In this document: in pieces, positions 15,448 through 22,212 of the stretch
How positions within the stretch are numbered: the first letter of the stretch is position 1
How the letters are laid out: each line of letters begins with the position of its first letter
Assembly: GCA_034666705.1 (NCBI GenBank)
Contig: JAXDLH010000360.1
Span: forward strand, 1-22,718
Direction: 5' to 3'
From: JAXDLH01 sp034666705
Lineage (GTDB): Bacteria > Chloroflexota > UBA6077 > SHYK01
DNA: 22,718 nt
Made by a program: the position numbers and the translations under genes
Notes under the pieces: generated by a model
Seen by the model: the letters and a program-made list of their open reading frames with translations, nothing else
What the model was told of the DNA's origin: nothing
Databases searched by the model: none

Positions 15448-16569
15448 ATGGAAGCAACAACGACAGCAAGCGTCCGACGGCGTGGGCCGACGGCGTATGA
15501 GCGGTGGAAGGAAGCTGAGGGCGTACCGGTGTACACCGGGTCCTTCGTCGACGACATGCACACCGTCGAGGTGGCGCCGTGGGCGCGGTTCGGGCAGCGC
15601 GGGGCGTTCATCAGCCTGGGCGATCAGGCGCGCGGCGATGGCTACGTGGTCGAGATTGCGCCAGGTGGCGAGACCACGGTGCAGCACCACCTCGCCGAGG
15701 TCTCCCTCTACGTGCTGCAGGGGCGCGGCGCCACCACGTTCTGGCAGCACGGCAGCGACCGCCGGCAGACAGTGGAGTGGCAGGCGGGCAGCGTCTTCGC
15801 GGCGCCGCTGAACTGCTACTACCAGCACTTCAACCTGGATGGGCAGGAGCCCGCGCGGCTGTTCGGGATGACCAACCTGCCCGAGGCGATGAACCAATTC
15901 CGCAGTCCAGACTTCGTCTTCAATGTGCCCTACGCCTTCACCGATCGCTACAACGGACAGGACGAGTTCTTCGCCGACGCCGGGCAGCACCTCGGCTGGC
16001 GGCGGTGGCGCACGAACTTCATCCCGGACATCCGCGCCTTCAAGCTCGACGAGTACAAGGAGCGCGGTGCCGGCGGCACGAACATGCACTTCACGTTAGC
16101 CGAGAGCTCCCAGACCGGCCACGTGAGCGATTTCCCCACCGCCACGTACAAGATGGGCCACCGGCACGGCCATGGCCCGCACCTGATCATCGTGGGCGGC
16201 TCCGGCTACTCACTCTTCTGGTACCCGGGGCAGCCCCGGCGCAAGGTGCCCTGGCGCGACGGTGCGATCCTGGTGCCCCAGGCTCGGGAGTTCCACCAGC
16301 ACTTCAATACGGGCCCGACCAATGCCCGCTATCTCGTCTTTTACATGAGCGGCGGTGGCGGGATGGGCGGCGGCGAAGCACGCGAAGCGGGGGATGAGCG
16401 CTGGCTCGCGCCCAGCACAATCAGCATCCGCGACGGCGGCGACCAGATCGGCTATGAGGACGAGGACCCGGCCATCTGGGAAGAGTTCGCCGACGAGTGC
16501 CGGCGGAACGGCGCCGAGGTGCAACTCCCGCGCCCGACCTATCGGGCCGATCGGCTCGTGCCGAACTGA
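15448..16569 (+). CDS. Bicupin protein (two cupin domains)
   Basis: This 373-aa protein has two cupin-like beta barrels. The first has His80, His81 and Glu84 (VQHHLAEVSLYVLQGRG) with a later HF pair (CYYQHFN, His127); the second has His238/His240/His242 (GHRHGHGPHLIIVGGSGYS) and His283/His285 (EFHQHFN). These arrangements suggest metal binding, as in gentisate or other ring-cleaving dioxygenases, or in metal-dependent isomerases. The exact activity is not fixed, and no substrate-specific motif is recognised. GAGGAGGG lies 7 nt before the ATG. The small ABM-like gene follows 79 nt later on the same strand and may be co-transcribed. Confidence 0.85.
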   Translation: MEATTTASVRRRGPTAYERWKEAEGVPVYTGSFVDDMHTVEVAPWARFGQRGAFISLGDQARGDGYVVEIAPGGETTVQHHLAEVSLYVLQGRGATTFWQHGSDRRQTVEWQAGSVFAAPLNCYYQHFNLDGQEPARLFGMTNLPEAMNQFRSPDFVFNVPYAFTDRYNGQDEFFADAGQHLGWRRWRTNFIPDIRAFKLDEYKERGAGGTNMHFTLAESSQTGHVSDFPTATYKMGHRHGHGPHLIIVGGSGYSLFWYPGQPRRKVPWRDGAILVPQAREFHQHFNTGPTNARYLVFYMSGGGGMGGGEAREAGDERWLAPSTISIRDGGDQIGYEDEDPAIWEEFADECRRNGAEVQLPRPTYRADRLVPN

Positions 16570-16588
16570 GCAGACCTGCCCGGCCGGC

Positions 16589-16617
16589 TTGCGTGCTTCC
16601 CACCCGAACGATAGAGT
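16589..16617 (+). promoter_or_regulatory. Weak candidate promoter between bicupin and ABM-like genes
   Basis: TTGCGT and TAGAGT are 17 nt apart, with three and four matches to consensus. It could give the small gene its own transcript, but it may be a chance match. Confidence 0.25.
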
Positions 16618-16648
16618 TCGAGAGCACAATGATCGGAAGGAGTTCCTG

Positions 16649-16921
16649 ATGGCGATTGGTTTGATCTTTAGTGGCGCGGGCGTGACCCAGGCACAGTACG
16701 ACCAGGTGCGGCGCGAGGTGGCGCCGGACAACAAGCTGCTTCCGGGGATGTTGTATCACGTCGGCGGACCGGCAGCGGATGGCTGGCGGGTGGTTGAGGT
16801 CTGGGAGTCGCAAGAAGCGGCGGAGCGCTTCTTCAACGACAAGTTGGGGGCCTCGCTCCAAAAGGCAAACATCAACATTCAGCCGGAGTTTTTCCAGGTA
16901 CACAACGTCATGCAGCCCTGA
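16649..16921 (+). CDS. Small ABM-like (dimeric alpha-beta barrel) protein
   Basis: This 90-aa protein resembles the antibiotic-biosynthesis-monooxygenase/dimeric alpha-beta barrel superfamily. A first strand (MAIGLIFSGAG) leads to a helix with TQAQYDQVRREV; strand LPGMLYHVGG follows; then GWRVVEVWESQEAAERFFND, a common signature of this fold, and a final FFQVHNVM strand. Members act as heme- or cofactor-free oxygenases, isomerases or stress proteins; no role can be chosen here. AAGGAG lies 6 nt before the ATG at 16649; an upstream frame extension is ignored. It sits after the bicupin, where co-function is plausible. Confidence 0.75.
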   Translation: MAIGLIFSGAGVTQAQYDQVRREVAPDNKLLPGMLYHVGGPAADGWRVVEVWESQEAAERFFNDKLGASLQKANINIQPEFFQVHNVMQP

Positions 16922-16934
16922 CGCTTTCGTCTCG

Positions 16935-16980
16935 GGTCACCAGGCGGCAGTCGATTCAGGATCGCTTCCGCCTGGTGACC
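16935..16980. repeat. Structured inverted repeat downstream of the ABM-like gene
   Basis: A perfect 13-bp outer stem (GGTCACCAGGCGG at 16935-16947 with its complement at 16968-16980) encloses an inner CGAT/ATCG stem (16952-16955 and 16961-16964). It begins 13 nt after the ABM-like stop. There is no T-tract, so it may be a stabilising or terminator hairpin, or a palindromic element. Confidence 0.75.
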
Positions 16981-17265
16981 GGACAATCTGCATAGCAACA
17001 TCACGGACGAGTCGGTCATGTGGTGGCCTACGAGGTCCGGATGTCCTCTTTCCCCCAACTCAGCTCAGACATGCCTGTGAGCAGGTCCACGCTGCCCTTC
17101 GGAGCGGCATGCGTAGAGCAATAGGCTGAGCCGACGCGATAGTCAACCCACCCGGACGATGCGTTTGGCCATGCTGCAGCGGCGGAACCTGGCCCTGCAG
17201 GCCGACTACCTCAGCTCGTCCACCATGATGCTGCCTATTGCCGATCGCTCGCAGGCGGTTTGTCC

Positions 17266-17365
17266 GTAGGGGCGACGGCTTGCCTCGCCCGCGTGACCAC
17301 GATCTTGGTCCTATCGACCGGTTTCCCGCCTGCGGCGGGCGGGCGAGGCAAGCCATCGCCCCTAC
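17266..17365. mobile_element. REP/MITE-like palindromic element
   Basis: Two 27-nt arms (17266-17292 and 17339-17365) are inverted and match at 26 of 27 positions; the outer end is GTAGGGGCGA. They flank a 46-nt loop. Palindromes with such a GTAGGGGCG end are familiar as dispersed intergenic repeats in high-GC genomes, but I cannot count copies here. No transposase is present, so it would be non-autonomous. Confidence 0.55.
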
Positions 17366-17385
17366 CCCGGGCCAGGCGTTGCGTC

Positions 17386-17472
17386 GCAGCGTGTCGCGGC
17401 GCCGCGCGGAGTGAGACGTGGTATGCCTCCGCAGTGGGCGGTCCATGGGTTGCAGCGTGTCGCGGCGCCGCG
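17386..17472. repeat. Direct repeat pair 1 (21 nt, 66 nt apart)
   Basis: Identical 21-nt copies lie at 17386-17406 and 17452-17472, sharing the core GTGTCGCGGCGCCGCG. The start-to-start spacing is 66 nt. Confidence 0.85.
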
Positions 17473-17512
17473 GAGCGTCGCTCGATCACGTCCAGGGCAC
17501 GGCAATCGGCTC

Positions 17513-17614
17513 GGGCACAAGGCGTGTCAGCAGCTCCACTCGCATCCCTCGCCCAAGCCCACTGGAACTGAATCCTCGCGGGCACAAGGCGGGGCAGCAG
17601 CTCCACTCGCTTCC
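17513..17614. repeat. Direct repeat pair 2 (35 nt, 67 nt apart)
   Basis: Copies at 17513-17547 and 17580-17614 match at 32 of 35 positions and begin GGGCACAAGGCG. The start-to-start spacing is 67 nt, almost the same as in pair 1. Confidence 0.85.
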
Positions 17615-17631
17615 GTGCCGCATCACGCGGC

Positions 17632-17731
17632 GGCTTCACTGCTGCCGTGCGCCCTTAGAACGCCGAGTCTGTGGGGATGCACGCGACGCTCGGTGGCTTC
17701 ACTGCTGCCTGGTGTCGTGCGCCCTTAGAAC
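17632..17731. repeat. Direct repeat pair 3, duplicating the Rieske beta 3' end
   Basis: Copy 1 (17632-17661) and copy 2 (17695-17731) share GGCTTCACTGCTGCC and GTGCGCCCTTAGAAC; copy 2 has a 7-nt insert between the two blocks. The second block in copy 2 carries the Rieske beta stop codon, so copy 1 is a duplicate of the gene's last bases. Start-to-start spacing is 63 nt. Confidence 0.85.
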
Positions 17732-18264
17732 AGAATGTTCATGTCCTTGGCGAGGAGCACGTTCTGGTCGAGGATGATCGTCCGCTTCGCGATCTTCCAG
17801 CCGGTGATCGGGTCCCGCCGCAGGAGGTCCTCTCGTTTTCCGATGAAGAGGTCTTCATGATCCTGCACGCGGTTCTTGTAGACGACGAACCGGCAACGGG
17901 CCTGGACCTCGTCGCCTGCGGCATGCACCACCTGCACATTCGACACGATGTGGCGCACACGCGACGCCGGCTCCTCGCACCAGTGCAAGCCCGTTTCGAG
18001 CTGGCGCACGCGGCCGACGAGGGATAGCTTGTCCTCGTCGAACCAGGAGACCTCGGTGCCCGCGCGGCTGTTCTCCCGATCCCACTCACCGAACTTGACG
18101 TTGCGTCGGATCGGCATGTGGTAGTGGACGTCGTCGGCCACCAGCTCGATCCAGTCGCTGTAGCGGCGTTCGTCCAGCAGCTCCGCCTCGTTGTAGAGAA
18201 ACTCCTCGATCTCGCGCGCCAGGAGCAGGCGGTCGATCGCTTGCTCGCGCGTGTCAATGGCCAT
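17725..18264 (-). CDS. Rieske aromatic-ring dioxygenase, beta (small) subunit
   Basis: This 179-aa protein matches the ring-hydroxylating dioxygenase beta-subunit family (PF00866, NTF2-like fold). The pattern includes an early helix AREIEEFLYNEAELLDERRYSDW, then ADDVHYHMPIRRN, SRVRHIVSNVQV and EDLFIGKREDLLRR. Beta subunits stabilise the alpha3beta3 enzyme and add little chemistry. ATG 18264 is chosen because AAGGAGG stands 5 nt upstream; a slightly longer frame from 18279 lacks a site. It lies 42 nt after the alpha-subunit stop and is the last gene of the operon. Its final codons are duplicated downstream in the repeat spacer. Confidence 0.92.
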   Translation of the reverse strand: MAIDTREQAIDRLLLAREIEEFLYNEAELLDERRYSDWIELVADDVHYHMPIRRNVKFGEWDRENSRAGTEVSWFDEDKLSLVGRVRQLETGLHWCEEPASRVRHIVSNVQVVHAAGDEVQARCRFVVYKNRVQDHEDLFIGKREDLLRRDPITGWKIAKRTIILDQNVLLAKDMNILF

Positions 18265-18306
18265 CTTTCCCTCCTTCAAGCCGAGCGGTAGCCAACCTGC
18301 CGGTCC

Positions 18307-19686
18307 TCACCGCTCGCGCTTCTTGGGATACAGCTCGTCCCAACTGCCGGCCTCCATGAACTGCACCCAGCGCCGGAGCCGCGAACGCTGGTTCTCCTCG
18401 GCGGAGAGCTGGTTGACGGCGATGCCGGGGACCCGCTCATCAGCGTACGCGTGTCCCAGCCCGGATTGGAAAGGGTAGTCCAAGCGCCGGGCGATGGTCC
18501 CGCTGCTCGCCTCCATCGCGTAGTTCCAATTCTCCATGTCATCCGATTCGGTGACGCCCGACGGCCCACAGGAGCGAAGCGCGTAGCGCAGCGTCGCTTC
18601 CCTGACGATCTCAGGGGCGTCCTTGTCCAGCGGGAAGATGCGCCAGCTCTCAGTCATGCCGACGCCGTGCGGATGCCACAGCAAATGGCGATCGTCCTGC
18701 ACGTTGATGTTCGGGAAGACGTGCGCGCCCCCTCGCCCATGGAGGTACTGGCCCGCAAATTTCTTGCCTCGCTTCTCCCAGGACCGGCGGTAGTATTCCT
18801 CTACTTCCGGCGGCTCGTGCTTCTCCCAGGACGGAACGTACGGAATCTGATCGATCGGTCGCTCGTAGAGGCTCTGGTGGTTGCCGTGGCCAAGCTCGCG
18901 GCTCGAGAGCTCGAGAGTTCTGCCAAACGGGCCGCCCCGCTCCACGACCGGCTCGGGACGGCTGTTCTCATCGGCCATCACGCTCAGCCCTTCGGTGATA
19001 AACACGCCGAGGGAACGGTGCGTGGTGGTGCCGTGCAGCGCATCACCGTCGAAACTGAAGGCCGCGAACTTCCAGTTGGTCGGGATTCGGAACTTCTGAA
19101 TGGGGAGCAGGAGCTGCGCGCCGTTTTCGGTCCCGTCCGTCGCGTCGAAACAGTGGCGAATCGACGGCTCAAATTCGCCGAGGTAGTCTTCGAACGACGG
19201 GGCGTTGCGGTCCCAGGTGGCCCAGATCGAGCCGTTCAAATCGCACATCTGGGCCACTTCGTGGAGGCCGAGAGCGCTCTTGTCCAGCTCCTCATGGAAG
19301 GCAGTCTTGTAATGCGGCACGCCGACTAACTTGCCGTCCGAGTCGTAGCTCCAGCCGTGGAACGAGCAGGTGAAGAGCCGGGTGTTGCCGTCGTCATAGC
19401 GGCACACCTTGTTCCCGCGGTGGCGGCACGTGTTGAGGAACACGTGGAGCTTCCTTTTGTGGTCGCGAACCAGGAGGACGGACTCTTCACCCATGCGCGA
19501 CTGCACGAAATCGCCTGGATTTGGCACCATGGACTCGTGGCCGACGAATAGCCAGGCCCGCGCGTAAATCTGCTCGAGCTCCTGTTGATAGATGTCGGGG
19601 TTGACGTAGAGCTCGCGGCTCACGAATCCCTGGTCCAGGTTGACGAGCGCACTCAACGAGCGCTCACTCGACGATTTGAGCACCAT
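18307..19686 (-). CDS. Rieske aromatic-ring dioxygenase, alpha (large, catalytic) subunit
   Basis: This 459-aa protein is the oxygenase catalytic subunit. The Rieske [2Fe-2S] site is Cys87-x-His89 (CRHRGNK) and Cys107-x2-His110 (CSFHGW). The mononuclear iron site is Asp215-x2-His218-x4-His223 (FDGDALHGTTTH), with Asp382 or Asp383 (SDDMENW) as the likely third ligand. Such enzymes insert both O atoms of O2 as cis-diols, or hydroxylate and demethylate, in aromatic catabolism; the substrate is not predictable. Note GDALH in place of the more usual GDxYH. AGGAGG lies 5 nt before the ATG. No ferredoxin or reductase gene is in the window, so electrons must come from elsewhere. Confidence 0.94.
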   Translation of the reverse strand: MVLKSSSERSLSALVNLDQGFVSRELYVNPDIYQQELEQIYARAWLFVGHESMVPNPGDFVQSRMGEESVLLVRDHKRKLHVFLNTCRHRGNKVCRYDDGNTRLFTCSFHGWSYDSDGKLVGVPHYKTAFHEELDKSALGLHEVAQMCDLNGSIWATWDRNAPSFEDYLGEFEPSIRHCFDATDGTENGAQLLLPIQKFRIPTNWKFAAFSFDGDALHGTTTHRSLGVFITEGLSVMADENSRPEPVVERGGPFGRTLELSSRELGHGNHQSLYERPIDQIPYVPSWEKHEPPEVEEYYRRSWEKRGKKFAGQYLHGRGGAHVFPNINVQDDRHLLWHPHGVGMTESWRIFPLDKDAPEIVREATLRYALRSCGPSGVTESDDMENWNYAMEASSGTIARRLDYPFQSGLGHAYADERVPGIAVNQLSAEENQRSRLRRWVQFMEAGSWDELYPKKRER

Positions 19687-19705
19687 GCATTCCTCCTAAC
19701 GTTGG

Positions 19706-19933
19706 TTACTGTTCCGGAAGCTCAGCGACATCGGCGGCAAACACGAGCTCGGGGTCCTGATCGGAGCCCGCGGGCCTTACGAACAGCCATTGGCCATCCT
19801 GAGGATTTTCCACGATCTCCACCTGGGTCCCATCCCGCAGGATCAGCCGGGTTCCGACCGGCAAGGTCTGAAGCATGATCTCCGCGCCCCTGGTCCGCCG
19901 GGCCGGCTTGGGCGGCTCGCTTCCCTGAGTCAT
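19706..19933 (-). CDS. Small 75-aa protein of unknown function in the Rieske operon
   Basis: I do not recognise this protein. It has a basic Pro-rich N terminus (PPKPARRTRGAEIMLQ) and then a compact part, about residues 20-75, reading GTRLILRDGTQVEIVENPQDGQWLFVRPAG...ELVFAADVAEL. The short alternating strands resemble a small beta barrel of SH3 type. There are no cysteines, so it is not a ferredoxin. AGGAGA lies 8 nt before the ATG. It ends 19 nt before the Rieske alpha start and follows the binding protein by 71 nt on the same strand, so all four genes probably form one transcript. An assembly, regulatory or substrate-linked role is only a guess. Confidence 0.78.
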   Translation of the reverse strand: MTQGSEPPKPARRTRGAEIMLQTLPVGTRLILRDGTQVEIVENPQDGQWLFVRPAGSDQDPELVFAADVAELPEQ

Positions 19934-20004
19934 GGTTGCGTTCTCCTGCTTGTGCTCGCTTGATCGAATCGTAGCGGGAGCTTCGCGCATCGACCAACCG
20001 ATGC

Positions 20005-21696
20005 CTATTTCACGTCCCACAGATGGGCATCCCAACCCCGTGCGAAGTGCGTGCTGGGCGTCACGTTCACGAGCCGCTTGTTCAGCATCGAGATGTCGAC
20101 GTTGTAGAACAGGCCGATGCCAGCCACCTGATCGGTGAGATGGTGGATGACGTCGCCCAGGGCCTGCCGGCGCTCGCCTTGCGAGAGGGTCACGTAAAAG
20201 CGGTCAATCAAGGCGTCGAATTCTGCGTTCACATAGCGACTGCGATTATTGCCCCGGAACCCGTTTTCGGCACGTGGAGCCGAGGACCCCTTCAGCCAGA
20301 GCGCCATCACGTCTTCGCCGCCGCCAATACCGCGCACGAAGAACGCCGGATAGGTGGCGAGGAACTCGGCATCCTGTTGCTGCGCGGGTACCAGGTACGG
20401 CTGCGCATCGATGCCGAGGCGTTTCCAATCCTCGGCCACGGCGAGCATTGCCTTGGCGCGCTCCTGTTCTTCCTGCACCGCCCAGAACGGCACCGTAAGC
20501 CGCTGCCCGGCGCCATCCTCATAAAATCCCGACCCGCCCTTGCGATACCCAAGCTCCTCGATCATCTGGGCGGCCAGCCGGGGATCGTACTCGTACTTCA
20601 CGACGCGTGACTCGATCCCTTGCAGCGGCACGGAGATGAAGCTATGGGCGACTTCGCTCAAGCCCGCCTGGATGCTGTCGACGAGGGCCTGGCGGTCCGC
20701 CGCGTGAGCGACGGCGCGGCGAAACTGCAGATTGCCGACCACGGACGGCGTGGGGTTGATGAACTGGGTGGCGATACCCACGGTGCTTGCGTATTCGGGG
20801 CTCACGTACACCGTGCCATCTTGCCACTGGTTGCGCAGGTTTACCGCCTCATCCGGGGAGAGGGTAAGACCGAGCGTGAGGTCGACACTGTTCGCGAGCA
20901 GGTTCGCAACCAGCGTGGTCGAGCCGGGGATGAACTTGACCTCGATCTCGTCGATCTTCGGGCGGCCAAGCGCATAGCCATCGAACGCCTGGAGCAGCAC
21001 GTAGCTCCCGTGCACGATCTCCTTGAGCCGATATGGCCCGGCCCCTACAAACGAAGTTGACCAATATGGCTGATCGAGAAACGTCCCCTTGTTCTGCTCA
21101 TATGCCTGCTGGAGCAAGTGTTTCGGGACCAGCCGTTCGGGCATGGACGTCATGACGTCGGCGAAGATGTAGGTCTTGTTCCAATTGACGACCACCGTCG
21201 CAGGGTCCGGCGCATCGATGCTCTGGACCGACTGGAAACCCGTATCGACGCGCCACGGGATCTCCTTGTCCTGCTCGACGACTGCGCCGAAGACGAAGTC
21301 ATCAGCGGTCACCGCAGTGCCATCGTGCCAGCGCGCGTCAGGACGAATCTTCCAGGTGGTCTGCATACGGCCGTCGGGGGACACAACCCACAGACCGTTC
21401 TCCAGCGATGGCACTGCCTCGGCGAGCTGCGGATGGACCTTGCCTTCCGAGTCGAGACGGCCGAGCCCCCCGTGGATCAGCTCGATGATCCGATTCACGC
21501 CGCCCCCACCATTCGTCGCGGAGGTTCGCAGGATCGGCAGGTCGGGCACAAGTACCGCCGCTGTGATCCGCTTGGGGCCGGTAGATACCGGCGCGGAATT
21601 TGAGGGCGCCAGCCCCGGGGCGTCCTGCCGCGCTGGGGACGAGCAACTAACCACGAGCATGAGTAGCACGAGGGTGCACCACGGCGTGCGCTTCAT
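20005..21696 (-). CDS. ABC transporter substrate-binding lipoprotein, family 5, heading the Rieske operon
   Basis: This 563-aa lipoprotein starts MKRTPWCTLVLLMLVVSC; the lipobox VVSC makes Cys18 the lipid-attached residue. The SBP family 5 pattern follows: SPDGRMQTTWKIRPDARWHDGTAVTADDFVFG and FRRAVAHAADRQALVD. The ATG at 21696 is chosen over an in-frame start at 21774 because the lipobox then sits near the N terminus and a GGAAGAGAGG site lies just upstream. It is the first gene after a near-consensus promoter. No permease or ATPase follows. Its closeness to the Rieske genes suggests it binds the oxygenase substrate or a related aromatic, which is inference. Confidence 0.92.
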   Translation of the reverse strand: MKRTPWCTLVLLMLVVSCSSPARQDAPGLAPSNSAPVSTGPKRITAAVLVPDLPILRTSATNGGGGVNRIIELIHGGLGRLDSEGKVHPQLAEAVPSLENGLWVVSPDGRMQTTWKIRPDARWHDGTAVTADDFVFGAVVEQDKEIPWRVDTGFQSVQSIDAPDPATVVVNWNKTYIFADVMTSMPERLVPKHLLQQAYEQNKGTFLDQPYWSTSFVGAGPYRLKEIVHGSYVLLQAFDGYALGRPKIDEIEVKFIPGSTTLVANLLANSVDLTLGLTLSPDEAVNLRNQWQDGTVYVSPEYASTVGIATQFINPTPSVVGNLQFRRAVAHAADRQALVDSIQAGLSEVAHSFISVPLQGIESRVVKYEYDPRLAAQMIEELGYRKGGSGFYEDGAGQRLTVPFWAVQEEQERAKAMLAVAEDWKRLGIDAQPYLVPAQQQDAEFLATYPAFFVRGIGGGEDVMALWLKGSSAPRAENGFRGNNRSRYVNAEFDALIDRFYVTLSQGERRQALGDVIHHLTDQVAGIGLFYNVDISMLNKRLVNVTPSTHFARGWDAHLWDVK

Positions 21697-21801
21697 CGGA
21701 CCTCTCTTCCTTGGGGTTGGGCCGCGGGGTTGGGCCGCAATCCAAGCCAGGCGCCTCGCGCCAGGGGGCGACATTATGGCGTAGCCCCTGCCCGTGCGCC
21801 C

Positions 21802-21829
21802 AGTATAAGGAAGGTCACGCAGATGTCAA
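21802..21829 (-). promoter_or_regulatory. Near-consensus sigma-70 promoter of the Rieske operon
   Basis: On the minus strand TTGACA (plus 21824-21829) and TATACT (plus 21802-21807) are 16 nt apart. The -35 is perfect and the -10 has five of six matches. Transcription would start near 21795, giving a leader of about 100 nt before the binding-protein ATG. This is the best promoter in the window. Confidence 0.8.
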
Positions 21830-21871
21830 TTAGCGAAATCCGAACCCATCCCCCATAAATTGCTAATTGAC
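21825..21871. promoter_or_regulatory. Inverted repeat overlapping the operon -35 box
   Basis: GTCAATTAGC (21825-21834) is exactly inverted as GCTAATTGAC (21862-21871), with 27 nt between the arms. The left arm covers most of the minus-strand -35 box; the right arm contains TTGAC on the plus strand, at the -35 position of a possible divergent promoter. The spacing suits two half-sites or paired dimers of a regulator, with repression as the natural outcome. No regulator gene lies next to it. Confidence 0.5.
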
Positions 21872-21895
21872 TTCAGCTCTCAGGTTGGGTAGGAC
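21867..21895 (+). promoter_or_regulatory. Weak plus-strand candidate promoter (TTGACT-17-TAGGAC)
   Basis: TTGACT (21867-21872) and TAGGAC (21890-21895) are 17 nt apart; the -35 is strong but the -10 matches only three of six. It points at the terminator at 22009-22047, not at a gene start, so it may make a short RNA. Confidence 0.3.
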
Positions 21896-22008
21896 GCGGG
21901 TATCGATATCGTGTTCCAGGCTCGTGATTGTCTCCGGTCTGCTTCTGGCATGACGACGCTGCCGACGAGTTGTTTGGGGAGCCGGCTCCTCATCCACGGA
22001 ACCGTCAC

Positions 22009-22047
22009 GCTGGCCCCGCTTAGCCCGGTTGGGCGGGGTCAGCTTTT
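22009..22047 (+). terminator. Plus-strand Rho-independent-type terminator with no upstream gene
   Basis: GCTGGCCCCGC (22009-22019) pairs with GCGGGGTCAGC (22033-22043) through ten matches and one G-T wobble, around a 13-nt loop. TTTTGTG follows immediately. It matches an intrinsic terminator on plus, yet no plus-strand gene ends before it. Confidence 0.65.
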
Positions 22048-22212
22048 GTGCACAGCGTCCGAATGCATAGCAGAGATTACCCAATGAGCGCATTTAGCTA
22101 CTAACTCATTACAAGTCTTTAACACCCTGCTAACATCGGTGCGCCGCTCCGGTGCGTTATTTTTACGGCCCGCGTGGACTCGCCGCGCCGGGTACATTCT
22201 TCTGGGGTGTGC

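Larger units (their letters stand above)
16922..17724. other. Repeat-rich spacer of 803 nt without a supported gene
   Basis: No frame shows a known family. The spacer holds one structured inverted repeat (16935-16980), a 100-nt palindromic element (17266-17365) and three direct-repeat pairs (17386-17731). A short open frame on plus (17159-17269, 36 codons from ATG) is unsupported. The build-up suggests a repeat-shuffled or formerly mobile stretch rather than coding DNA. Confidence 0.7.
21697..22212. other. Regulatory spacer of 516 nt without a supported gene
   Basis: This stretch is more AT-rich around 21800-21880 and around 22080-22140. It holds the Rieske operon promoter, a GTCAATTAGC inverted repeat, a possible plus-strand promoter and a plus-strand terminator, listed separately. 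A 76-aa open frame on minus (21863-22093) lacks a ribosome binding site and family likeness. TTACAA and TAACAT, 16 nt apart at 22109-22136, might serve the Ig-like gene but match weakly. Confidence 0.55.

Noticed and set aside
14896..16089. A 397-residue minus-strand frame opposite the bicupin and the transglutaminase remnant
   Set aside because: No family motif and it runs across two real coding regions.
17159..17269. A 36-codon plus frame starting MRLAMLQRRNLALQADYL
   Set aside because: It reads helix-like but has no ribosome binding site or family match, and it lies in a repeat region.
17235..17639. A 134-residue minus-strand frame in the repeat spacer
   Set aside because: Its words such as RGDGLPRPPAAG are translations of the palindromic repeat, not protein family sequence.
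17266..17731. A CRISPR array
   Set aside because: Repeat pairs have unlike sequences and no regular 25-40 nt repeat with unique spacers, and no cas gene is near.
21863..22093. A 76-codon minus frame in the right spacer
   Set aside because: No ribosome binding site, no motif, and it crosses the terminator and the inverted repeat.
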